Shown in pieces: positions 35,144 to 43,416 of a stretch of 64,000 bases of DNA (positions are counted from its first letter, which is position 1; each line of letters starts with the position of its first letter). The stretch is from positions 2,046,001 to 2,110,000 of the forward strand of contig NZ_CP079869.1 of assembly GCF_025263265.1 (NCBI RefSeq), given 5' to 3'. A program made the position numbers and the translations under genes. The notes under the pieces are model-generated. The model made no database searches. It worked only from the letters and a program-made list of their open reading frames with translations, and was not told the origin of the DNA. This DNA comes from Mycobacterium sp. SMC-4. Lineage in GTDB: Bacteria; Actinomycetota; Actinomycetes; Mycobacteriales; Mycobacteriaceae.

Positions 35144-35467
35144 ATGGAGGATGCGCAGCTTGTCGAACAGGCGGCGTCGGCGCTGGCCGAGGTCGACACA
35201 TCAGGCTGGGCGCAGCGCTTCGACCTGGTGTCCGACCCGCACCGGCTGGAAATTCTGCTGTGTCTGCACCGCGCTCCGGACATCTGTGTCAGCGACCTGG
35301 CCGCGGCGCTGGGCCGATCGGAGAACGCGGTCTCGCAAGCGCTGCGGGTGCTGCGCCAGCAGGGCTGGGTCAACAACACCCGCGCGGGCCGGTCGGTGAC
35401 CTACCGACTCGAGGACGAGACGGTTCATGACCTGCTGCATTGGATCGGGGCTCGGCACCACCACTGA
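35144..35467 (+). CDS. ArsR/SmtB-family winged-helix regulator
   Basis: 107 aa from ATG 35144; TTG 35135 is in frame. The winged helix reads FDLVSDPHRLEILLCLHRAP, then ICVSDLAAALGRSENAVSQA. There is one Cys (DICVSD) near helix 3 and a His-rich C-terminal end (VHDLLHWIGARHHH), which could bind Ni, Co or Zn at the helix-5 type site. The exact SmtB spacing D-x-H-x10-H is not met. In M. tuberculosis this position carries the nickel transporter gene nicT, as I recall, so a metal link is plausible. An SmtB-like palindrome lies 3' of this gene. Confidence 0.82.
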   Translation: MEDAQLVEQAASALAEVDTSGWAQRFDLVSDPHRLEILLCLHRAPDICVSDLAAALGRSENAVSQALRVLRQQGWVNNTRAGRSVTYRLEDETVHDLLHWIGARHHH

Positions 35468-35556
35468 GGGTTCTCACGGGTTGGCCATGGCGGCTGATGT
35501 GCTGCATCGACGCCGCTCACGGCCAACCTCGCCGGGCCAGACTAACACGGATATGA

Positions 35557-35580
35557 ATATCTGAACAGTCAGACAGATAT
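35557..35580. promoter_or_regulatory. ArsR/SmtB-operator-like palindrome without a target gene
   Basis: ATATCTG (35557-35563) and CAGATAT (35574-35580) are separated by 10 bases, within the low-GC stretch 35548-35583. It contains the TGAACA core common in SmtB/ArsR operators. It lies between convergent arsR and kinase genes, where no promoter is needed. It could also be a weak terminator hairpin. Confidence 0.4.
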
Positions 35581-35605
35581 CCGGTGTCGACAGGTTCGCC
35601 TGCGA

Positions 35606-37117
35606 TCAGGTCGGCACCGGTTGCGCGACACTGACCGCCACGGTGGGCAACCGGATGCGAAACGACGTCGCTCCCGGCCGCGAGGTCACGTCGATCGTGC
35701 CGCCGTGCGTGGCGACGATCGACGCCACGATCGACAGACCCAGGCCGAAGCTTCCGTTCTGACGTGACCGCGACTTGTCGGCACGCACGAAGCGCTCGAA
35801 AAGGTGCGGCAGCAGACCAGTGTCAATGCCCGGACCGTCGTCGAGCACCGTCACCTCGGCGTATCCGATGCCGCGGGCCGCCGCGGAGGTCACCACCGTG
35901 GTCGTCACCGTGGTGCCCGGGGGGGTGTGTACTCGGGCGTTGGACAACAGGTTGGTCAACATCTGATGCAGCTGGGAGCGATCACCGCGCACCAGCATGT
36001 CGTCGGAGGAAATCGACGTCTGCCAGCGGTGCCCGGGCGCGCATACGGCTGCGTCGTTGACCGCGTCGACGACGAGGTCGCCAAGATCGACCTCGCTGTG
36101 GTGCCGGTCCTGCCCCTCGTCCAGGCGGGCCAGCAACAGCAGGTCCGCCACCAACGTGTGCATCCGCTGCGCTTCGGCTTCGATCCGGGCCAGCGAGTAC
36201 TCCGTGGTCTCGGGCAGGACCGAGCTGTCCTGACGAGTCAGCTCGGCATATCCGTGAATGGCGGCCAAGGGGGTCCGTAGCTCATGGCTGGCGTCGGTGA
36301 TGAACTGCCGCATCCGTCGGTCGGACGCAGCGACGTCGGCGAGAGCCCTTTCCACATGGTCGAGCAGTTGGTTGAGGGTGTCACCGACCAGCCCAACCTC
36401 GGTGCTGGGATCGGTGTCACCTTCCGGGACGCGTGGCGTGATCGCGTGGTTGTCCCGGTCGAGGGGCAGGCCGGTCACCTCCGCGGCCGTTGCGGCGACG
36501 CGGCGCAGCGGGCGCAGCGCGAACCGGACGATGCCCACGGTGCACAGAGCGGTGAGTGCCAGTGCCAGCGCGGTGATACCCACGACGATCGCGGTCTCGC
36601 GGATCATCGCATCCCATGCCGCGGCCCGCGACACCCCGGTCACCAGGACCTCGCCACCGCCGTTGGGGCGGCCGGCCATGCGGTACCAGCCCAGCTCGGG
36701 GATCTCGACGGTCTGCGGCTGCGGATCCATCCACGACATGGCGGCGATCTTCTCGACAGCTGCGGGCGGCGCCGTTTGCGCCTCACCGTCGCCGAAGTAT
36801 GCCGAATCCACCACTCGCCCGTCTTGGATGAGCGCGACGACGTTGCCGGGTGCCTGCCCAATGAGAGCTGTCAGTGGTTTCATCGAGCCCGGCGCAGGCA
36901 TTCGTCCGTCGGGTAGTGGGGTGCTGCGGTATTTGGCCACCGAGCTGACGCCGGCGTCTGTTGCAGCCGACAGTTGGCTGTCGATGATGCCCACCACCGC
37001 TGAGCGCAGGGTCATCACGGTCGTGGTTCCGACGGATACGAGCGCGATCATCACAAGGACGGATACTCCGACAACGAGTTGTCGCAGCAGGGTCCAGTTT
37101 TTCCAGGCGCGTGTCAT
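35606..37117 (-). CDS. Sensor histidine kinase of a two-component system
   Basis: 503 aa from ATG 37117, overlapping the response regulator stop (ATGA). Membrane segments lie at about 12-34 and 175-200, flanking an extracytoplasmic domain of about 140 residues. A HAMP linker follows. The phospho-acceptor is His278 (DASHELRTPLAAIHGY), and the ATPase motifs are NLLSNARVHTP, DDGPGID and GSFGLGLSIV. It autophosphorylates and passes the phosphate to the partner regulator. TcrY/TrcS-like architecture; the stimulus is unknown. It sits between an ArsR gene and a sigma factor. Confidence 0.92.
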   Translation of the reverse strand: MTRAWKNWTLLRQLVVGVSVLVMIALVSVGTTTVMTLRSAVVGIIDSQLSAATDAGVSSVAKYRSTPLPDGRMPAPGSMKPLTALIGQAPGNVVALIQDGRVVDSAYFGDGEAQTAPPAAVEKIAAMSWMDPQPQTVEIPELGWYRMAGRPNGGGEVLVTGVSRAAAWDAMIRETAIVVGITALALALTALCTVGIVRFALRPLRRVAATAAEVTGLPLDRDNHAITPRVPEGDTDPSTEVGLVGDTLNQLLDHVERALADVAASDRRMRQFITDASHELRTPLAAIHGYAELTRQDSSVLPETTEYSLARIEAEAQRMHTLVADLLLLARLDEGQDRHHSEVDLGDLVVDAVNDAAVCAPGHRWQTSISSDDMLVRGDRSQLHQMLTNLLSNARVHTPPGTTVTTTVVTSAAARGIGYAEVTVLDDGPGIDTGLLPHLFERFVRADKSRSRQNGSFGLGLSIVASIVATHGGTIDVTSRPGATSFRIRLPTVAVSVAQPVPT

Positions 37118-37926
37118 GGGCCGGGCCGCAGCATGTATCCGACGCCGCGCACGGTGTGGATCATCGGGTCGCGGCCCGCGTCGATCTTCTTCCGGAGGTA
37201 GGACACGTAGAGGTCGACGATGCTGGTTCGGCCACCGAAGTCGTAGTCCCACACCCGCTTGAGGATCTCTTGACGGCTCAGCGCTTTTCGCTGATGACGC
37301 ATCATCAGCCGGAGCAGCTCGAACTCCGTGGAGGTCAACGAGACCGGTTCGCCGGCGCGGGTGACCTCGCGGCTGGCGGCGTCGAGCGTGAGATCCCCGA
37401 CCGCCAAAGACTCATCGTCGGCTGGGGTGAGGTACGCCGAGCGGCGCAGCAGTCCGCGCAGCCTCGCGACGAGTTCTTCCAACGAGAACGGTTTGGTCAT
37501 GTAATCGTCGCCGCCGGCGGTCAGGCCGGTCACGCGGTCGGCGATGGAGTCGCGCGCGGTCAGAAACAGGGTGGGGGTGTAGGTGTCGGACCCGCGCAGG
37601 GTCGCCAATACCCCCAGTCCGTCCATGTCGGGCAGCATGATGTCCAGAACAAGCAGGTCAGGTGTATTGGCGCGGTATTTGGCGACGGCCTCCGCGGCGT
37701 CGTGAGCGACGTCGATCTCCCACCCCTCGTACTGCAGCGCCAACCGCACCAGGTTGGTCAGCGCACGCTCATCGTCGACCAGCAGCACGCGTATCGGGGA
37801 TCCATCCGCGCGATACATCCGGGGCAACTTGCCCAGAATGGCGCGACGGGGGCCATGTTGTTCGACTGGCGCAGACGTCACCGGATCATTGTCGCTGCCC
37901 AGAGCCCGCATGGCACCCGCCTTCAT
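37114..37926 (-). CDS. OmpR-family response regulator
   Basis: 270 aa from ATG 37926; ATG 37818 would remove a non-conserved 36-residue leader. The receiver domain (about 45-165) has the acidic pair Asp51-Asp52, the phospho-acceptor Asp95 in LVLDIMLPDMDG, and the switch Lys in MTKPFSLEELVARL. The C-terminal winged helix ends VDLYVSYLRKKID then IHTVRGVGYML. It is the first gene of the operon with the kinase. A TATG-containing AT-rich stretch lies 7-15 bases upstream, so the mRNA may be nearly leaderless. I cannot place it with one of the named mycobacterial regulators. Confidence 0.92.
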   Translation of the reverse strand: MKAGAMRALGSDNDPVTSAPVEQHGPRRAILGKLPRMYRADGSPIRVLLVDDERALTNLVRLALQYEGWEIDVAHDAAEAVAKYRANTPDLLVLDIMLPDMDGLGVLATLRGSDTYTPTLFLTARDSIADRVTGLTAGGDDYMTKPFSLEELVARLRGLLRRSAYLTPADDESLAVGDLTLDAASREVTRAGEPVSLTSTEFELLRLMMRHQRKALSRQEILKRVWDYDFGGRTSIVDLYVSYLRKKIDAGRDPMIHTVRGVGYMLRPGP

Positions 37927-38022
37927 AGAGTTCTCATATGTAAACGGCGAATGTGTGTGCGATTGCTGGGCGAATCGTCGACGGGGTTAACCCCCGCGGG
38001 ATCGTCCGGAAAACACTGTGTC

Positions 38023-38047
38023 GGGAAAGTGTCGACATCCATAGGTT
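38023..38047 (+). promoter_or_regulatory. Candidate SigH-type promoter of the ECF sigma gene
   Basis: GGGAA (38023-38027), 17-base spacer, GTT (38045-38047), close to the GGAA...GTT pattern of SigH/SigR. The leader to GTG 38215 would be about 160 bases. Suggests autoregulation, by analogy with SigH. Confidence 0.33.
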
Positions 38048-38214
38048 GAAGACATGTCCGCCGTAACTGCCATCGTCGACACCGACAGCGTCGAGAGCAG
38101 GTCGCCGCGTTCGACCCTTGCCCCCTCGCACGGCGATTCGTGTGTAAATGCTATGCGAATCGTCGGTGTGCGGGCCAGCGTCCATAGCGTGGAAGCCACA
38201 GTCAAGGAATCGAT

Positions 38215-38814
38215 GTGAAGGGTTCAGTGATGGCGCCACCGCAAGACAGTGTCCCGCAACGATTCGAGCGCGACGTGCTGCCGCTCCTCGACCAGCTTTA
38301 TCGCGCCGCACGCCGCTACACCAACAGTGTCGCCGACGCCGAGGATCTGGTGCAGGAGACGATCATCAAGGCATATCGCGGATTCCACCGATTCGAAGAC
38401 GGCACCAATGTCCGTGCCTGGCTGCTGAGGATCATGACCACCACCTGGATCACCTCCTATCGCAAAGCGCAGTGCCGGCCGAAAGAAGTTCTCTCCGAGG
38501 TCATCACAGACACCCAGCTGGCCGGTCAGGCCCGTCACTCATCCACCGGATTGCCGTCCGCCGAGATCGCCGCGCTCGAAGCGCTCGGCGATGAGGAGGT
38601 TCGAGCTGCCCTCGGTCGACTTCGTGAGGACCAACGGCTGGTGGTGTTCTACGCCGACGTAGAGGGTCTGCGCTACCGGGAGATCGCCCTGATTCTCGAC
38701 ATCCCACTCGGCACCGTGATGTCACGCCTGCATCGGGGTCGTCGCGCATTGCGCGAACTCCTGGTCGATGTCGCGGCCAAGCGCGGTTATCTGCGCGCAG
38801 ACCGGGTGGCATGA
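38215..38814 (+). CDS. ECF sigma factor, SigH/SigR-like
   Basis: 199 aa from GTG 38215; ATG 38230 is a close alternative. Region 2 runs [20 protein letters not shown], then [14 protein letters not shown], then [16 protein letters not shown]. Region 4 has [19 protein letters not shown] then [16 protein letters not shown]. The similarity to M. tuberculosis SigH extends through the QLA-x-x-A-x-HSSTGL-x-SAE linker, so it is a SigH-group paralogue. The zinc-binding anti-sigma (RshA/RsrA) that normally follows SigH is absent: the next gene is mycothione reductase on the other strand. How it is restrained is not visible. Confidence 0.9.
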   Translation: MKGSVMAPPQDSVPQRFERDVLPLLDQLYRAARRYTNSVADAEDLVQETIIKAYRGFHRFEDGTNVRAWLLRIMTTTWITSYRKAQCRPKEVLSEVITDTQLAGQARHSSTGLPSAEIAALEALGDEEVRAALGRLREDQRLVVFYADVEGLRYREIALILDIPLGTVMSRLHRGRRALRELLVDVAAKRGYLRADRVA

Positions 38815-38828
38815 TCGCCGCCGAATAC

Positions 38829-38879
38829 CCTAATGCCGCCGTGCCGGCGGCTCCGGCCTAATGCCGCCGTGCCGGCGGC
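38829..38879. terminator. Duplicated terminator hairpin (two 23-base tandem copies)
   Basis: A 23-base unit, CCTAATGCCGCCG followed by TGCCGGCGGC, occurs at 38829-38851 and 38857-38879 with a 28-base period. Each copy forms a 7-bp GC stem with a TGC loop. The second copy contains the last codons and stop of mtr. The sigma and mtr genes converge here, so it can stop transcription from both sides. Confidence 0.65.
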
Positions 38880-40270
38880 CAGGGCGGCTCACCGCACAGC
38901 TCCAGCAGGGCATTCTCGATCACTTCGGGCAGTGCGGGGTGTATCCAGTACTGCCCGCGGGCCATTTCTCGGGCCGGCAGGTCGAACGCCATCGCCTGGA
39001 TGACCGGCTGGATGATCGACGACGCCTGATGGCCCATGATGTGGGCGCCCAGGAGCAGGCCCGTATCGTCGTCGACGATCACCTTGGCGAACCCGTGAGT
39101 GTCCTCCATCGCCCAGCCGTACCCCACATCGCTGTAGTCCTGAACCTTGGAGCGGATGCGGTAACCGGCTGCGCGCGCCTGGTTTTCGGTCAGCCCGACC
39201 GAGGCGATCTGAGGCTCGGTGAACACCGCCGAGGGCACGTACCGGTGGTTGGCCGGCATCAGCGCGTCGGTGTCGCCCCAGTCCTGGAGCAGGTTGTGTT
39301 TGACCACCCGGGCTTCGTGATTGGCGACGTGCTTGAGCTGGTACGGCGAACTCACGTCACCCAGCGCGTAGACGTTGCGCGCGGTGGTGCGTTGGAACTC
39401 GTCGACGACAACCCGGCCGTCCTCGACAACCACACCGGCGTGGTGGACGTCGAGTTGGTCGCCGTTGGGCACCCGGCCGGTGGCCACCAAGAGCACGTCG
39501 CCGCGCAGGGTGGACCCGTCGTCGAGGTTGAGCGTCACTCCGGACTGATCGGAGCTGCCGCCGACGATGTTGCGGCGGCTGCGAATCTCCCACTTCTTGC
39601 CCGCGATGTCGGTGAACCGCTCGCAGATGGTGTCGTCGGTGTGGCTGAGCATCGTGGTACCGCGCAGCACGATCGTGACTCGGGCGCCCAGCGAGGAGAA
39701 CACGTGGGCAAACTCGGCCGCCACGAATCCACCCCCGACGATGATGATGTGCTCAGGAAGCTCCGAGATGCGCATGATGGTGTCGCTGGTGTGGTAGGCG
39801 ACGCCGCAGTCGAGGATCGCCGGCGGCACCACTGCCCGCGCACCCGCGGCGATGACCACCTGCTCGGCGGTGAACTCATCGCCTTCGTCGGTGCGGAGCC
39901 GATGGTGCGAATCACCGCTGCTGCCGGCAAATTTGGTGTGGCTGGCGAATACCTCGACATTGGGCGAGGACCTGCGGTAGTGCTCACCGCCGGAGGCCAG
40001 CGGATCGATCCGGCCGAACACCCGGGAGACGATGTCGGGCCAGCGTACGCCGGTGAGCACACCGTCGACGCCGAACCGTGCCGAATCGGCGATCTGGGTG
40101 GCCACGCCCGCGGCGTAGACGAACATCTTGGTCGGCAGGCACCCCACGTTCAGGCAGGTCCCGCCGAACACCCCCTTTTCGCAGATCGCGACCCGCTTGT
40201 CGAGGTACCGGTCATCGAGAATGCTGTTGCCTGAACCAGTTCCGATGATCGCGATATCGAAATCAGCCAT
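38858..40270 (-). CDS. mtr: Mycothione reductase
   Basis: 470 aa from ATG 40270. A flavoprotein disulfide reductase: FAD motif IIGTGSGNSIL at 8-18, redox disulfide Cys39/Cys44 in GGTCLNVGCLPTK, NAD(P) motif IVGGGFVAAEFAHVF and the catalytic dyad in WIHPALPEVIENALL. It reduces mycothiol disulfide with NADPH and keeps the thiol buffer of mycobacteria reduced. The SigH-like sigma factor, whose class normally controls thiol-stress genes, lies next to it in convergent orientation. It overlaps the downstream-strand hydrolase gene by 8 bases and is the second gene of that pair. Confidence 0.95.
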   Translation of the reverse strand: MADFDIAIIGTGSGNSILDDRYLDKRVAICEKGVFGGTCLNVGCLPTKMFVYAAGVATQIADSARFGVDGVLTGVRWPDIVSRVFGRIDPLASGGEHYRRSSPNVEVFASHTKFAGSSGDSHHRLRTDEGDEFTAEQVVIAAGARAVVPPAILDCGVAYHTSDTIMRISELPEHIIIVGGGFVAAEFAHVFSSLGARVTIVLRGTTMLSHTDDTICERFTDIAGKKWEIRSRRNIVGGSSDQSGVTLNLDDGSTLRGDVLLVATGRVPNGDQLDVHHAGVVVEDGRVVVDEFQRTTARNVYALGDVSSPYQLKHVANHEARVVKHNLLQDWGDTDALMPANHRYVPSAVFTEPQIASVGLTENQARAAGYRIRSKVQDYSDVGYGWAMEDTHGFAKVIVDDDTGLLLGAHIMGHQASSIIQPVIQAMAFDLPAREMARGQYWIHPALPEVIENALLELCGEPPWPPARRH

Positions 40271-41303
40271 GCTCGCGCCTTCTCTCCGATGCTGCGGCCC
40301 CGGGCGCGTCGCCGAGGTGATGGGTCAGATACCAGTCCAGCCAGCGATCCAGCTCGGCATAGGCGGCCGCGCGTGGCTCGGCCAGTGACAGGAACACGTC
40401 GTGCTTGGCGTCGGTGATCGGCACGACGGTGCTGCGGTTGCCGATGCAGCCGGCGCGGCGGGCTATCTGGCTGACGTCGAGCACCGCGTCGCCTCGCTGG
40501 ATCAACTGCGCATCGTCGACCTCGCGAACGCTGCGGTCCGAGCGCAGGATCAAGTTGGGCACTCCGACATCCAGGCCGCGGTGCAGCTGGGCGTGACCGC
40601 GCCGGATCGCGTGCAGCCAGCCGAACGTCACCGGGAAGCCGCCGATCGGCTTCCACTCCAGGTTGTAGTCGAACTCACCGGAGTACCGGCGATGCAGCGA
40701 GGTCCCGTAGCCGCCCTGCCCGGACCGGCGCACCACCGTGCGTGAACGGAGCCGGCCCATAGCCCGCAGAGCCGCCGACGTCGGCGCAGAACGCAGCACG
40801 GCGGGTCCGTGCAGGTCCAGAAACGGGCTGTTCAGGACCAGTCCGGAGACCCCGAGTGCGGTGGTGCGCCGGGCACGGCGTAGCCGATCCAGCCACAACG
40901 CGACCACCAAACCGCCGGCCGAGTGCCCGCACACCAGGACCTCGGCGGGCGCCACCGCCGCGATGGTCTGGAGGGCCAACTCGAGCTCGACGTCATAACG
41001 CGCCAGATCGGTGGTGAAGTGCGGGGTCTGCCCGTGCCGGTGCGAGCGTCCGCACTTGTGGAGGTCCAGCGCGTAACACGCGAAATCGCGCTTGGCGAAA
41101 TGGTCGGCCAACTCGGTGTGGAAGAAATAGTCGGTGTAGCCGTGGACCATCAGCACGGCGTGACGGGCCGAGGGATCCGGTTCCCCGCGGCGCACCAGGG
41201 TGGCTACCAGCTCGCCCTCCCCATCGGGGTCAGGGCCGAGGGCAAAGGTGCGCTGCCAGTATCCCGGCAGCACGTCGGGCTCCCAACCAGACACGTCAGC
41301 CAC
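40263..41303 (-). CDS. Alpha/beta hydrolase (Rv2854-like, monoacylglycerol-lipase type)
   Basis: 346 aa from GTG 41303, the length I recall for Rv2854. Early HGYTDYFFHTELADHFAKR is the lipase-like region after the oxyanion His-Gly, the nucleophile is in GHSAGGLVVALWLDRLR, and a His (AKHDVFLSLAE) completes the triad. The serine-aminopeptidase/monoglyceride lipase group (Hydrolase_4) is the closest pattern. It has no signal peptide. It runs with mtr, overlapping it by 8 bases, and is divergent from mqo. Substrate unknown; a lysophospholipid or monoacylglycerol is typical. Confidence 0.85.
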   Translation of the reverse strand: MADVSGWEPDVLPGYWQRTFALGPDPDGEGELVATLVRRGEPDPSARHAVLMVHGYTDYFFHTELADHFAKRDFACYALDLHKCGRSHRHGQTPHFTTDLARYDVELELALQTIAAVAPAEVLVCGHSAGGLVVALWLDRLRRARRTTALGVSGLVLNSPFLDLHGPAVLRSAPTSAALRAMGRLRSRTVVRRSGQGGYGTSLHRRYSGEFDYNLEWKPIGGFPVTFGWLHAIRRGHAQLHRGLDVGVPNLILRSDRSVREVDDAQLIQRGDAVLDVSQIARRAGCIGNRSTVVPITDAKHDVFLSLAEPRAAAYAELDRWLDWYLTHHLGDAPGAAASERRREHG

Positions 41304-41348
41304 ACTAGTGCGAGGGTGGTCGGAAGGTTGGCCACCGGCGTGCCGGGA

Positions 41349-41354
41349 TAATCT
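41349..41354 (+). promoter_or_regulatory. Candidate -10 element of mqo (TAATCT)
   Basis: TAATCT lies about 54 bases upstream of GTG 41408 in the divergent gap, with a possible TTGGCC -35 at 41328-41333 (spacing 15, on the short side). Confidence 0.35.
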
Positions 41355-41407
41355 GAACACCGGTAAGCCGTGACCAACGGACCGCGACCACGAAGGACCA
41401 CGAACAG

Positions 41408-42955
41408 GTGTCGGAAGCAGAGAAGACAGACGTCCTGCTGGTAGGGGCGGGCATCATGAGCGCGACCCTCGGCGCGTTGTTGCGGTTGGTCGAACCCAAC
41501 TGGTCGATCACGTTGGTCGAACGCCTCGACGGTGCGGCGGCCGAGAGCAGCGACGCCTGGAACAACGCCGGCACCGGCCACTCGGCGCTGTGCGAGTTGA
41601 ACTACACCCCGGCCCGACCGGACGGCTCGATCGACATCGCCAAGGCGGTCAGCGTCAACGAGCAGTTCCAGGTGTCACGTCAGTTCTGGGCCTACGCCGT
41701 GGAGAACGGTGTGATACCCGACGTCCGCAGCTTCCTCAACCCCATCCCGCACGTCAGTTTCGTCGCCGGTGAGGACAACGTGCGCTATCTGCGGCGCCGC
41801 TACGACGCACTGGTGACCAATCCGCTGTTCGGCTCGATGGAGTTCATCGACAGTCCCGACGAGTTCGCACGGCGGTTGCCACTGATGGCGGCCGGCCGCG
41901 ACTTCACCGAGCCGGTGGGCCTGAACTGGACCCAGGACGGCACCGACGTCGACTTCGGGTCGCTGTCACGTCAGCTCATCGGCTACTGCGCCAAGAAGGG
42001 CATGACGACGCTGTTCGGTAACGACGTGCGAAACCTGAGCCAGAACTCCGATGGCAGCTGGACGGTCAAGGTCGTCAACCGGCGCAACGGACGCAAGCGC
42101 ACCATCAACGCCCGGTTCGTCTTCGTCGGAGCCGGCGGTGGCGCGCTGCCGCTGTTGCAGAAGGCGGGCATCAAGGAAGCAAAGGGCTTCGGCGGATTCC
42201 CGGTCGGCGGCCAATGGTTGCGCAGCGGCAATCCCGAGCTCACCGCCGCGCACCAGGCCAAGGTGTACGGTCTGCCACCGCTGGGCGCGCCACCGATGTC
42301 GGTACCCCACCTCGACACCCGGGTGATCAACCGCCAGTCCTACCTGTTGTTCGGGCCGTTCGCCGGCTGGTCGCCGAAGTTCCTCAAGCAGGGCAAGGTC
42401 ACCGATCTGCCGTTCTCGGTCAAACCCGACAACTTGGTCTCGATGCTGGGCGTCGGTCTGACCGAGATGGGTCTGCTGCGGTATCTGATCGGTCAGCTGT
42501 TGCTCAGCGAATCTGCACGCGTGGACTCGCTGCGCGAATTCGCGCCCACGGCCAAGGATTCCGACTGGGAGCTCGACATCGCCGGGCAGCGGGTGCAGGT
42601 GATCCGCAAGGCCAAGGGCAAGGGCGGGGTGTTGGAGTTCGGCACCACTGTGCTGGCCGCCGCCGATGGCAGCATGGCCGGTCTGCTCGGCGCCTCGCCG
42701 GGCGCATCGACAGCGGTACCGGCGATGCTCGACGTGATGCAGCGCTGCTTCCCGGACCGCTACCAGGGCTGGACCCCCACGCTCAAGGCGATGATTCCAT
42801 CGCTGGGGACTCAGTTGTCGGACGAGCCAGGTCTTTTCGAGGAAGTGTGGGCGCACGGCACCAAGGTGCTCAAACTCGACAGGCCGGCCAGCGGTGTTCC
42901 CGATCTGGCCACCGACGCCGGGACCGAACATTCTTCGACCGCGGCGACCGCTTGA
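41408..42955 (+). CDS. mqo: Malate:quinone oxidoreductase
   Basis: 515 aa from GTG 41408. The FAD motif [19 protein letters not shown] opens the protein and [20 protein letters not shown] is the Mqo signature. The C-terminal [15 protein letters not shown] motif is seen as [20 protein letters not shown]. This peripheral membrane enzyme oxidises malate to oxaloacetate and feeds electrons into menaquinone. It is slightly longer than the roughly 493 aa of the M. tuberculosis enzyme. The stop overlaps a possible TTG start of the following GNAT gene, so these two may be coupled. Confidence 0.96.
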   Translation: MSEAEKTDVLLVGAGIMSATLGALLRLVEPNWSITLVERLDGAAAESSDAWNNAGTGHSALCELNYTPARPDGSIDIAKAVSVNEQFQVSRQFWAYAVENGVIPDVRSFLNPIPHVSFVAGEDNVRYLRRRYDALVTNPLFGSMEFIDSPDEFARRLPLMAAGRDFTEPVGLNWTQDGTDVDFGSLSRQLIGYCAKKGMTTLFGNDVRNLSQNSDGSWTVKVVNRRNGRKRTINARFVFVGAGGGALPLLQKAGIKEAKGFGGFPVGGQWLRSGNPELTAAHQAKVYGLPPLGAPPMSVPHLDTRVINRQSYLLFGPFAGWSPKFLKQGKVTDLPFSVKPDNLVSMLGVGLTEMGLLRYLIGQLLLSESARVDSLREFAPTAKDSDWELDIAGQRVQVIRKAKGKGGVLEFGTTVLAAADGSMAGLLGASPGASTAVPAMLDVMQRCFPDRYQGWTPTLKAMIPSLGTQLSDEPGLFEEVWAHGTKVLKLDRPASGVPDLATDAGTEHSSTAATA

Positions 42956-42969
42956 CACCGGAACCTGCC

Positions 42970-43416
42970 GTGACCGTCGCGCTGCGCCGCAGCTGGGCCA
43001 AGGACCTCGACGCCGCGACGCTCTACGAACTGCTCAAACTGCGCGTCGAGGTGTTCGTGGTCGAGCAGGCCACGCCGTACCCCGAACTCGACGGTCGTGA
43101 CCTGCTGGCCGAGACGCGCCACTTCTGGCTCGAAAACCCCGACGCGACAGTGGTGTCCACCCTGCGACTGATGGAAGAACATCCCGGCGGCCTCAAGGCC
43201 TTCCGCATCGGCAGGGTGTGCACCCGGCGGGGTGACCGCGGACGCGGCCACGCCGCCCGTCTGCTGCAGGCAGCGTTGGCCGAGGTCGGAGACCATCCCT
43301 GCCGCATCAACGCACAGACCTACCTGACCGAGATGTATTACAGACATGGGTTCGTGCGCGATGGCGACGAATTCCTCGACGACGGGATACCCCACGTGCC
43401 CATGGTGAAGCCGTGA
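42970..43416 (+). CDS. GNAT family acetyltransferase of the ElaA type
   Basis: 148 aa from GTG 42970; TTG 42952, overlapping the mqo stop, would give 154. The GTG start gives a Met-Thr-x-Ala-Leu-Arg-Arg beginning like the mycobacterial homologue (Rv2851c) as I recall it. Family features are [20 protein letters not shown], an acetyl-CoA loop [14 protein letters not shown] and the ElaA end [20 protein letters not shown]. Substrate unknown. The 3' end overlaps the chelatase start by 4 bases (GTGA), so it is part of the corrinoid operon. Confidence 0.9.
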   Translation: MTVALRRSWAKDLDAATLYELLKLRVEVFVVEQATPYPELDGRDLLAETRHFWLENPDATVVSTLRLMEEHPGGLKAFRIGRVCTRRGDRGRGHAARLLQAALAEVGDHPCRINAQTYLTEMYYRHGFVRDGDEFLDDGIPHVPMVKP

